DNA from: Bacteroidota bacterium
GTDB taxonomy: Bacteria; Bacteroidota; Bacteroidia; NS11-12g; UBA955
NCBI GenBank assembly: GCA_030836345.1
Contig: JAURQA010000256.1
Coordinates: 1-6,218, forward strand
Direction of reading: 5' to 3'
DNA: 6,218 nucleotides
Shown: piece by piece, positions 1 to 6,218 of the stretch
Position numbering within the stretch: the first letter of the stretch is position 1
Layout of the letters: the number at the start of each line of letters is the position of its first letter
Made by a program: the position numbers and the translations under genes
The notes under the pieces: model-generated
What the model saw: the letters and a program-made list of their open reading frames with translations, nothing else
Databases searched by the model: none
Told to the model about the DNA's origin: nothing

Positions 1-165
1 AATGAGAACAAGTCTGTTATTAAGTTCTTACTGGAAACAGAAATAATTAATAGGTATCACAATCAAGATTTGAAGTATAGAAAGATGTTTGAAGCTGATC
101 CTGAAATTTTAAAGGCCATTGAGGTAATGGGAACTGAAGTTTACTCTAAGATATTGAAGAAGTAA
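1..165 (+). CDS. C-terminal end of a probable S41 family (C-terminal processing) peptidase, 5' partial
   Basis: This is an open frame from the first base to a TAA at 163-165, giving 54 residues that lack the start and all catalytic parts. The fragment is charged and probably helical. It contains 'ETEIINRYHNQ', then a DPEI-x-KAIE segment, and ends in ILKK. This matches the usual tail of Bacteroidota S41 peptidases, in which an 'EIVSRYYYQ'-like helix is followed by 'D-x-E-x-x-KA' and a final 'Y-x-x-IL'. Such enzymes are exported serine proteases with a PDZ domain that trim or degrade envelope proteins. None of those domains can be checked here because they lie to the left of the window. The next gene starts 4 bases after this stop, so the two are probably cotranscribed. 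The family call rests only on tail similarity that I recall and is moderate; that it is a real coding end is more certain. Confidence 0.66.
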   Translation, partial: NENKSVIKFLLETEIINRYHNQDLKYRKMFEADPEILKAIEVMGTEVYSKILKK

Positions 166-169
166 ATAA

Positions 170-976
170 ATGGAAGCTATTATTTTATTAATGATAGGAA
201 TTGTTGGTGGATTTTTGGCAGGGATGCTTGGGGTCGGTGGCGGTATTATTTTTATTCCTATTCTTACCTACTTTTTTGAAAAAGAAGGCCTTGCTGCCAC
301 AGATGTAGTCAAGGCAACATTGGCAAACTCTCTGTTTCTTGTTTTAGGAAGTGGAGTTAGCGGTACCTTGAGGCAGCTATCTGATAAATCTCTAAATTGG
401 GTAAATACACTTGTAATAGGATTGCCCGGAGGTGCTGTGTCGTATTTGATATCGCAATCTATAGCAACGGGAGACTGGTATAAGCCATTTATTTTTCAAT
501 TGGTTTTTTTAGTATTTTTGAAATTAAGCATCCTTAAAATGCTGCTGCCGAATAAAAGAGAATCTGGTGTTTCTATATTAGATAAATTACCCACCGGTAA
601 GGCAGCACTTGTCGGTGTTCTTGCAGGCTCTGTGGTTGCGATAAGTGGTCTTGGAGGGGGCATTGTAATGGTGCCTTTGTTTCAATGGTTATTTAATCTC
701 GATTTTAAACAGTCCTCCAGACTTTCTCTTTCTGTAATTCCTTTGTTGGCCATTTTCCCTTTGATTCAATACCTATCCAGTCAAAACAGTCTGAATATAC
801 CACATACAGGCTTCATTGCTTGGAGTATTTTGCTTCCAACATTACTTGGAGTATTGGTTTTTGCACCTATTGGAATAAAAGTAAGCCGGCGCACACCTAC
901 TATAATATTACGCATTACTTTTGCGCTACTAACCATAATTATATTAATTAAAACATTATATGCGATTCTTCATTAA
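170..976 (+). CDS. TauE/SafE family membrane permease (putative sulfite/anion exporter)
   Basis: This 268-residue, almost wholly hydrophobic protein has the length and two-repeat architecture of the TauE/SafE family (formerly DUF81). Each half opens with the family's glycine-rich signature: GMLGVGGGIIFIPIL at residues 18-32 and SGLGGGIVMVPLF at about 159-171. Hydrophobic stretches at roughly 3-36, 50-66, 78-97, 106-125, 145-172, 186-203, 215-236 and 244-264 fit about eight inner-membrane segments, with a short charged loop (residues 127-140) between the halves. Family members move sulfite, sulfonates or other small organic anions, but the substrate cannot be read from the sequence and no sulfur-oxidation or taurine genes are nearby. 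The ATG at 170 lies 4 bases after the upstream stop and directly precedes the first membrane segment. A purine-rich GAAGAAG lies upstream but is part of the previous gene's Lys codons. The 3' end overlaps the next gene by 17 bases. Confidence 0.9.
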   Translation: MEAIILLMIGIVGGFLAGMLGVGGGIIFIPILTYFFEKEGLAATDVVKATLANSLFLVLGSGVSGTLRQLSDKSLNWVNTLVIGLPGGAVSYLISQSIATGDWYKPFIFQLVFLVFLKLSILKMLLPNKRESGVSILDKLPTGKAALVGVLAGSVVAISGLGGGIVMVPLFQWLFNLDFKQSSRLSLSVIPLLAIFPLIQYLSSQNSLNIPHTGFIAWSILLPTLLGVLVFAPIGIKVSRRTPTIILRITFALLTIIILIKTLYAILH

Positions 977-2651
977 AATTAATTTTCTTATCCTTAACTT
1001 TATTCTATTCTTCTCTGCATTAGCACAGACAGATATAAAACAAGTGAAAAAAGATATTGAATACCTGTCGTCAGATGCTCTTCAGGGAAGGCAGACGGGT
1101 TCTCCAGGAGAAGAATTATCCGCACAATACATTGCTCAGCGATTCAAAGATTTAAAGCTTAAGAAGATCAATAAAAGTTATTATCAGGATTTCTCGATAA
1201 CGCAATTGCGAATCGCCAAGAATGATTCGAGGTTGGGGTTTTGTTCGGATGAAACCGGTCAAAAAAAAATGGGTTCCTTTAAACTGCATGAAGGGTTTTA
1301 TCCCATATCTCAATCTTCCAATAACGATAGTGCTTTTGGTAAAGTGATTGATCTGGGTTACGGTTTAATAAGCGATTCGGAGGATAGAAATGATTTTGAG
1401 AGTTACAAAGATTTAAAAGGAAATATTTTCTTTGTTCGCTTGGGATACCGAACCATGGAGGAGAATATTCACAGCCCATTGGCCGATGTGAGCTCCGTTT
1501 CACAAAAAATTGAAAATTGTATTAAATATGGTGCGGCGGGAATTGTTTTTTTACCAGGACCGGAGGCAGCCGAGGTACCTAATGGGCAATTAGATAACTT
1601 TGCAAACATAAAAAATATCCCAATTGTGTATTCCGAAGGCCTAACAGAGAACCCGCCCAGAGGGATGTATTGCTTTTTGAAAAGTTCCATTTATGCACCA
1701 CAGGTCAAGGCTCATAATGTTGCGGGATACCGGAATTATCATAAAAAAAAGACAATTGTAGTAGTTGCTCATCACGATCACATCGGTCTTGGAGAATACG
1801 GAAACTCGAGGCATACAGGAAGTCAAGAAATTCATAATGGAGCAGATGACAATGCCAGTGGAGTGGCAACAATGCTTGAGTTGGCTAGAACCTTAAAAGG
1901 ACGCAAGTTTTGCAAACATAATTATTTATTTTTAGCTGTTAGTGGGGAAGAACTGGGTTTATTGGGCTCAAAATTCTTCGTGAATCACCCATTGGTCCCT
2001 ATAGAGAAGATCAAGTATGTGATTAACATAGATATGCTGGGTCGAATGGATACTTTAAAACGAACTCTAGTTATCAATGGAACAGGTACATCTCCTATTT
2101 GGGCTGAAACTATTGGGAAACTAGAATATGATACCACACAGTTGAAAATTGTGCAATCAAAATCTGGATTAGGTGCGAGTGATCACACCTCATTTTACTT
2201 AAAAGATATCCCCGTATTGCACTTCTTTTCAGGCCAACACGAGGATTATCACAAGCCCTCAGATGATGCGTGGAAAATAAATTACGAGGGTATGGGAAAG
2301 TCCATTGATATTATTACCCAATTTGTAAAATTGAACAATAAGAAAAAGTTAATTCCGTTTACAAAAACCAAAGATGTTGCCAAAAAGAGTTCAAAATGGA
2401 AAGTAAGTTTGGGAGTTATGCCTGATTATACATTCGATGGGGTAGGCTTGCGAATAGATGGTGTTTCCGAGGGAAGACCTGCTAGTTTAGCTTCTCTGGA
2501 ATCAGGAGATGTTATCATCCAAATGGGCGAAATGAAAATTATAGATATTTATGATTATATGAAAGCGCTAAGTAAATTGAAAAAAGGCGATAAATTAGAT
2601 GTAAAAGTCTTACGTAATGGCAGTGAAGTGATTAAAGAACTTAATTTTTAA
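960..2651 (+). CDS. Secreted M28 family zinc peptidase with C-terminal PDZ domain
   Basis: This 563-residue exported metallopeptidase starts with a signal peptide: Arg2 and Lys6, a hydrophobic core to about residue 19, then SALA before Gln23, with likely cleavage after Ala22. There is no lipobox cysteine. Residues about 125-250 resemble the PA-type insert common in this family, including 'CIKYGAAGIVFLPG' at 187-200. The M28 catalytic domain covers about 250-458 and appears intact. Likely zinc ligands are His271, Asp296 (GADDNASG), Glu331 (SGEELG), Asp358 (NIDMLGRM) and His431 (YHKPSDD), with Asp273 and Glu330 as catalytic residues, by comparison with Aeromonas aminopeptidase. A PDZ domain follows at about 482-563, including GVGLRIDGVSEGRPA and LESGDVIIQMG. 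Family members release N-terminal amino acids or dipeptides from peptides in the periplasm or outside the cell; the substrate here is unknown. The ATG at 960 overlaps tauE by 17 bases and is chosen because it gives a complete signal peptide. The stop forms TAATG with the next gene. Confidence 0.92.
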   Translation: MRFFIKINFLILNFILFFSALAQTDIKQVKKDIEYLSSDALQGRQTGSPGEELSAQYIAQRFKDLKLKKINKSYYQDFSITQLRIAKNDSRLGFCSDETGQKKMGSFKLHEGFYPISQSSNNDSAFGKVIDLGYGLISDSEDRNDFESYKDLKGNIFFVRLGYRTMEENIHSPLADVSSVSQKIENCIKYGAAGIVFLPGPEAAEVPNGQLDNFANIKNIPIVYSEGLTENPPRGMYCFLKSSIYAPQVKAHNVAGYRNYHKKKTIVVVAHHDHIGLGEYGNSRHTGSQEIHNGADDNASGVATMLELARTLKGRKFCKHNYLFLAVSGEELGLLGSKFFVNHPLVPIEKIKYVINIDMLGRMDTLKRTLVINGTGTSPIWAETIGKLEYDTTQLKIVQSKSGLGASDHTSFYLKDIPVLHFFSGQHEDYHKPSDDAWKINYEGMGKSIDIITQFVKLNNKKKLIPFTKTKDVAKKSSKWKVSLGVMPDYTFDGVGLRIDGVSEGRPASLASLESGDVIIQMGEMKIIDIYDYMKALSKLKKGDKLDVKVLRNGSEVIKELNF

Positions 2652-3607
2652 TGAAGATTATTGAACATATTAATCAGGCGAAGGAAACCTTATTTTCTTT
2701 TGAAATATTGCCTCCACTCAAAGGGGAGAGTATCAACAGTATTTATAATGCTATTGATGGGCTTTTGGAATTTAACCCTAGTTTTATTGATGTAACCTAT
2801 CATCGGCAAGAATATATCTTAAAGAAGAGAAAGGATGGTGGTTTTGATCGAATTGCCACAAAAAAACGGCCTGGAACAGTAGCAATATGCGCGGCTATCC
2901 AGAACAAGTATAACATAGACGCTGTTCCTCATTTAATATGCGGAGGGTTTACCAGAGAAGATACAGAGAATGCACTCATAGATTTGCACTTTTTAGGTAT
3001 AGATAATGTTCTAGCTCTTCGAGGCGATGCCTTGAGAACAGAACGAAGTTTTGTTCCAGAGGAAGAAGGCAATTTAAATGCCTTAGAATTAATCGAACAA
3101 ATAGAGAACATGAACTCAGGGATTTATTTAGATGATGAATTAAGCAATGCACACGTAACAAATTTTTGCATAGGTTCTGCTGGGTATCCCGAAAAGCATG
3201 GGGATGCGCCAAATAAGCAATCAGATATGAAGTTTCTTAAAAGAAAAGTAGATGCCGGCGCAGAATTTATTATCACACAAATGTTTTTTGATAATAAAGA
3301 GTTCCTTGAATTTGTGGATGCTTGCCGTGAAAATGGAATCAACGTTCCTATCATCCCAGGTATTAAGCCTATAGCCACAAAAAAGCAACTTCAAGTCTTG
3401 CCCAATGTTTTTAACATTGAAATACCTGTTGAACTTTCAAATAAAGTAGAAGCTTGTTCAAACAACGGAGAAGTAAGACAAATTGGTATTGATTGGGCCA
3501 TAAAACAATGCAAAGAGCTCATCGAAGCAAACGTTCCAGTGCTCCATTTTTATACTATGGGGAAAGTGGCCAGTACAAAGGCCATTTGTTCAAAAATTTT
3601 TAAGTAG
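2651..3607 (+). CDS. metF: Methylenetetrahydrofolate reductase
   Basis: This cytoplasmic flavoenzyme reduces 5,10-methylene-tetrahydrofolate to 5-methyl-tetrahydrofolate, the methyl donor for methionine synthesis. The 318 residues are a full-length bacterial MetF TIM barrel. Visible motifs are FSFEILPP (16-22 region) with Glu18 at the position of the E. coli catalytic Glu28; DVTYHRQ (47-53); VPHLICGGFTRED (92-104); LALRGD (121-126), whose Asp126 corresponds to E. coli Asp120 near the flavin; FCIGSAGYPEKH (172-183); ITQMFFD (208-214); and PIIPGIKPI (233-241). The protein ends in a conserved-looking LHFYTMGK...AICSKIF segment. An extra acidic stretch at about 130-165 after the RGD motif is, as I recall, usual in Bacteroidota MetF. 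The ATG is part of TAATG shared with the peptidase gene, which suggests translational coupling. No metH or other methionine gene is visible. The TAG stop at 3605-3607 is in frame with rsgA, which begins 6 bases later. Confidence 0.96.
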   Translation: MKIIEHINQAKETLFSFEILPPLKGESINSIYNAIDGLLEFNPSFIDVTYHRQEYILKKRKDGGFDRIATKKRPGTVAICAAIQNKYNIDAVPHLICGGFTREDTENALIDLHFLGIDNVLALRGDALRTERSFVPEEEGNLNALELIEQIENMNSGIYLDDELSNAHVTNFCIGSAGYPEKHGDAPNKQSDMKFLKRKVDAGAEFIITQMFFDNKEFLEFVDACRENGINVPIIPGIKPIATKKQLQVLPNVFNIEIPVELSNKVEACSNNGEVRQIGIDWAIKQCKELIEANVPVLHFYTMGKVASTKAICSKIFK

Positions 3608-3613
3608 TTCCAA

Positions 3614-3616
3614 TTG
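3614..3616 (+). promoter_or_regulatory. TTG start codon of rsgA, 6 bases after the metF stop
   Basis: The only start-like codon between the metF TAG (3605-3607) and the conserved OB-fold N-terminus is TTG. The six bases between, TTCCAA, contain no Shine-Dalgarno-like sequence, and the upstream region is A/T-rich metF coding sequence. Translation therefore probably depends on ribosomes finishing metF (inference). A weak start codon could lower RsgA output relative to MetF. Confidence 0.75.
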
Positions 3617-4534
3617 GACGCTCTTGTACTTAAAAGCACCGGCAGTTGGTATCAAGTGGAGACCATAGATGGGACTGTACTTGAAGCACGAATCAGAGGT
3701 AAATTCCGGTTAGTGGAGAAGGATATTTCAAATCCCATCGCTGTGGGTGATCTCGTTCGTATTGAAGAGGATCCTAATTTTGCAGACACCGCTCAGATTG
3801 TAGAGATATACAATCGAAAAAATTACATCATTAGAAAGTCAAATAAGCTTAGTAGTAAAAGGCAAATACTGGCATCCAATTTAGATTTGGGTTTAATGGT
3901 AGCTTCCTTGGTTGCACCCAGTACATCTAGAGGTTTTATAGATCGTTTTTTGGCTTGTTGTGAAGCCTACCACATTCCTGCAGCTATATTCTTTAATAAG
4001 ACTGATTTACTCGAAGATGATGGCATTGAATTAAGCGTGGAGATGTCCAAAGAATATTCAGATTTAGGCTATACAACCTTCGTAGGAAGTGCTACTACTG
4101 GTCATGGTGCCGATGAATTAAAAGCCTTTTTATTTAATAAAACAACCTTATTAGCTGGGCATAGTGGGGTAGGTAAATCTACCTTGTTAAATAAACTATA
4201 TCCCGAATCTCTAGCTAAAGTTGGAGCCATTAGTGAAACGCATCTAAAGGGGAAACACACTACAACTTTTGCTCAAATGTATGTGATAGATAAAACCAGG
4301 ATTATCGATACTCCTGGAATTAGGGATTTTGGCTTGGTGGATATAGTTAGGCAAGAACTAGCTCATACTTTTCCAGAATTTAGGTACCATATGAGCGCCT
4401 GTAAATTCAATGATTGCCTTCATATAAATGAACCTGAATGTGCGGTTAAAAATGCGGTGGAGCAGCAAACGATTAATCCTGAGAGATACTACTCATATTT
4501 GAGTATGTACCATAACGAGGATAGCTTTAACTAG
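3614..4534 (+). CDS. rsgA: Ribosome small-subunit-dependent GTPase RsgA (YjeQ/EngC)
   Basis: RsgA is a circularly permuted GTPase that binds the immature 30S subunit and helps late maturation of its decoding region. The 306 residues show the whole layout. An N-terminal OB fold (about 1-70) begins LKSTGSWYQVE and includes AVGDLVRIEED. The GTPase motifs come in permuted order: G4 NKTD (128-131), G5 region GSA (158-160), G1 GHSGVGKST (182-190), G2 region HTTT (215-218) and G3 DTPG (232-235). A C-terminal zinc knuckle follows with Cys263, Cys268, His270 and Cys276 in the family spacing C-x4-C-x-H-x5-C. The start is TTG at 3614: the frame is closed by the metF TAG at 3605-3607, no ATG is available, and the 'KSTGSWY' block sits at the usual distance from it. 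The last 8 bases overlap the convergent dxs gene. Confidence 0.96.
   Translation: MDALVLKSTGSWYQVETIDGTVLEARIRGKFRLVEKDISNPIAVGDLVRIEEDPNFADTAQIVEIYNRKNYIIRKSNKLSSKRQILASNLDLGLMVASLVAPSTSRGFIDRFLACCEAYHIPAAIFFNKTDLLEDDGIELSVEMSKEYSDLGYTTFVGSATTGHGADELKAFLFNKTTLLAGHSGVGKSTLLNKLYPESLAKVGAISETHLKGKHTTTFAQMYVIDKTRIIDTPGIRDFGLVDIVRQELAHTFPEFRYHMSACKFNDCLHINEPECAVKNAVEQQTINPERYYSYLSMYHNEDSFN
4527..4534. other. Tail-to-tail overlap of the rsgA and dxs stop codons
   Basis: The eight bases TTAACTAG contain the rsgA stop (TAG, 4532-4534, plus) and the dxs stop (TAA read from 4529 to 4527, minus). There is no intergenic space, and I see no GC-rich hairpin with a T-run around it. The short palindrome AACTAGTT (4529-4536) is too small to act as a terminator. 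Any transcription end must lie inside the opposite gene. Confidence 0.9.
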
Positions 4535-6218
4535 TTTCTGTTTGTAAGCATTGAATAATATCCTTCTCGGAAAAACCACATTCTTCATATAATTCGGTAT
4601 TAAAGCCATGAGATACAAAATGGTCTTTTATTCCTAAGGTATGGATGGTTGTTTTTATATCAGTTTCTTGTATTTTAGATTTGATGAATTCACCAATACC
4701 CCCCTTTAGGCTTCCATCTTCAATAATAATGATGTTTGAATGGTTAGATATGTAAGAAATAATTTCTTCTATTGGAAGGGGTTTAAGATAAAGCGGTTGA
4801 ATCCAGGTGAAGTTATAACCTATTATTTTTGAGACAATAGATGCGCTATTTCCAATGCTTATAACCAAATTAATACTTCCTTTTTTATGTTCTATTAAAG
4901 TTTTATTCGATGCAGATAAAGAAATCTCACTTGGGATATTTCCCTTTGGATATCTAATAATAAAGGGGGATTTAGTTGTACTTGCTTGTTCTAAAAGATA
5001 TTTAAATTGTTCTTCATTGGCGGGTGCTGTTATAATTAGGTTGGGTATGGGTAGTAGGTAAGATAAATCAAAGACACCATGATGAGTAGGTCCATCTTCT
5101 CCAACTAATCCAGCCCGATCAACAGCGATTACAACAGGTAAGTTTTGCAAGGCAATATCATGAATTAGCTGATCATAAGCACGCTGTAAAAAAGTGCTGT
5201 AGATATTAACAAAAGGGATAAACCCTTGGGTGGCCATCCCTGCTGCAAAGGTTAAGGCGTGTTGCTCAGCTATGCCTACATCAAAGCTTCTTTCTGGATA
5301 AAGCTTCATGAATATACTTAGTCCACTTCCACTGGGCATCGCTGGGGTTATGGCAGCAATTTTTTCATTGGTCTTTGCCAATTCAACAAGGCATTCACCA
5401 AATACATCTTGCCATTTTTTTTGCGCCGGTAGATGTTTATTTATTTTAACATATTTAGATCGCGCATGAAATTGCGTTTGCCTTTTTTCGGCAGGCTCAT
5501 ATCCCTTGCCTTTAATGGTCCTAATATGAATGATTTGAGGGCTATTTAGCTCCTTTACTTTACTTAAAACTTTATTTAAATCTGGAATATTATGTCCATC
5601 AATGGGTCCCGTATATTTAATGCCGAAATTATCAAAAATATTTGCTGCACAATTTTTAATGTTTTGTAAATGCGCATCAATATTCCCTGTATTAGGGTCA
5701 ATTCCAATATGATTATCATTAATTATTATTATCAAATTCAGATTTTTTTTCGGAATATTATTTAAAGCTTCCCAAACCATTCCTCCTGTTAAAGCACCAT
5801 CACCAACAATAGCAATTGTTTTACTGTTGTCATGGCTCAAGAGTTTTGCTGTCGCTATACCCAAACTTGCGCTTAATGCAGTACTGCTATGCCCTGTGCC
5901 AAAGGCGTCATATTCTGATTCATCCATTTTTGGGAAGCCACTAAGACCACCTTTTTGCCTGATTGTATTTAAAGATTCTCTTCTTCCTGTGAGCATTTTA
6001 TAAATATAGGATTGATGACCTACATCCCATACTATTGAATCTTTTGGTGGGGCGAAGTTTGCCAGCAGAGCTGCAGTTAGCTCTACAACTCCTAAGTTTC
6101 CAGCAAAGTGCCCGCCCGTTTCAAGAATGGTCTGAATAAACTCCTCTCTTAGAGTGTTGCATAATTCTATGATTTCTTCATTGTTTAGATGATTAAGATT
6201 ATATTTATTTTGCTCTAT
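4527..6218 (-). CDS. dxs: 1-deoxy-D-xylulose-5-phosphate synthase, 5' partial
   Basis: Dxs is the thiamine-diphosphate enzyme that condenses pyruvate and glyceraldehyde 3-phosphate, the first step of the MEP isoprenoid pathway. The minus-strand frame is open from the right edge to the TAA at 4529-4527: 563 visible residues, lacking perhaps a dozen or so at the N-terminus. The Met at 5996 is internal, because the 74 codons upstream of it encode GGHFAGNLGVVELTAALL and VWDVGHQSY, both core Dxs motifs. In visible numbering, His37 corresponds to E. coli His49. The diphosphate site runs from GDG (139-141) to NDN (167-169). His251 corresponds to His299, Glu318 in AEQHA to the catalytic Glu370, Arg346 to Arg398, and Asp375 and His379 in EDGPTHHG to Asp427 and His431. 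The C-terminal transketolase domain runs to the end. About 35 residues are missing relative to E. coli between NDN and His251. The promoter lies outside the window. Confidence 0.97.
   Translation of the reverse strand: MEQNKYNLNHLNNEEIIELCNTLREEFIQTILETGGHFAGNLGVVELTAALLANFAPPKDSIVWDVGHQSYIYKMLTGRRESLNTIRQKGGLSGFPKMDESEYDAFGTGHSSTALSASLGIATAKLLSHDNSKTIAIVGDGALTGGMVWEALNNIPKKNLNLIIIINDNHIGIDPNTGNIDAHLQNIKNCAANIFDNFGIKYTGPIDGHNIPDLNKVLSKVKELNSPQIIHIRTIKGKGYEPAEKRQTQFHARSKYVKINKHLPAQKKWQDVFGECLVELAKTNEKIAAITPAMPSGSGLSIFMKLYPERSFDVGIAEQHALTFAAGMATQGFIPFVNIYSTFLQRAYDQLIHDIALQNLPVVIAVDRAGLVGEDGPTHHGVFDLSYLLPIPNLIITAPANEEQFKYLLEQASTTKSPFIIRYPKGNIPSEISLSASNKTLIEHKKGSINLVISIGNSASIVSKIIGYNFTWIQPLYLKPLPIEEIISYISNHSNIIIIEDGSLKGGIGEFIKSKIQETDIKTTIHTLGIKDHFVSHGFNTELYEECGFSEKDIIQCLQTETS

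Noticed and set aside
916..923. TACTTTTG, a match to the Bacteroidota -7 box TAnnTTTG, about 40 bases upstream of the M28 peptidase start
   Set aside because: It lies inside tauE coding sequence and no TTG element is present at the expected -33 distance. Such short AT-rich matches are frequent by chance here.
1279..1835. Three overlapping minus-strand open frames opposite the M28 peptidase gene
   Set aside because: They overlap one another and an intact peptidase gene, and their translations show no family features.
2929..3378. Three minus-strand open frames opposite metF
   Set aside because: They are shadows of the conserved metF frame with no independent support.
170..3607. A sulfur-methionine module made of the TauE permease and MetF
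   Set aside because: The TauE substrate is unknown, the M28 peptidase lies between them, and no methionine or sulfur assimilation gene is present.
4529..4536. Palindrome AACTAGTT at the rsgA/dxs junction as a terminator or binding site
   Set aside because: The 4-base arms have no loop and no T-run, so this is too short to be meaningful.
4855..5061. Plus-strand open frame of 68 codons
   Set aside because: It is antisense to the conserved dxs coding sequence, has no recognisable domain, and follows from codon composition of the real gene.

Overview
The window is AT-rich, very tightly packed chromosomal DNA with no RNA gene, mobile element, CRISPR array or tandem repeat that I can see. Protein style points to a member of the Bacteroidota, probably flavobacteria-like. 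The signs are an RsgA that begins with a 'KSTGSWY' N-terminus, a MetF with the 'FCIGSAGYPEKH' block, an M28 peptidase fused to a C-terminal PDZ domain, the tail of an S41 processing peptidase ending in Lys-Lys, and start codons with no convincing Shine-Dalgarno sequences. This assignment is inferred from remembered family features, not from a search.

Layout. Positions 1 to 4534 hold five plus-strand genes with essentially no space between them: the last 54 codons of a probable S41 (C-terminal processing) peptidase; a TauE/SafE-type membrane permease; a secreted M28 zinc aminopeptidase-like enzyme with a PDZ domain; methylenetetrahydrofolate reductase (metF); and the ribosome-assembly GTPase RsgA. 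The junctions are a 4-base gap, a 17-base overlap, a 1-base TAATG overlap and a 6-base gap, so the five genes are probably one transcription unit. The rsgA gene starts on TTG and lies in the same reading frame as metF. From 4527 to the right edge, the minus strand carries dxs (1-deoxy-D-xylulose-5-phosphate synthase). Its 5' end lies beyond the window. The dxs and rsgA stop codons overlap tail to tail by 8 bases.

How the genes fit together. I see no shared pathway. The set mixes envelope proteolysis (S41 and M28 peptidases), membrane transport of small anions or sulfur compounds (TauE family), one-carbon metabolism (MetF), ribosome maturation (RsgA) and, convergently, isoprenoid precursor synthesis (Dxs). 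This looks like an ordinary housekeeping directon of a compact genome. I found no convincing undescribed system. The points most worth a second look are the metF-rsgA junction, the short linker in Dxs, and the pairing of two exported peptidases.
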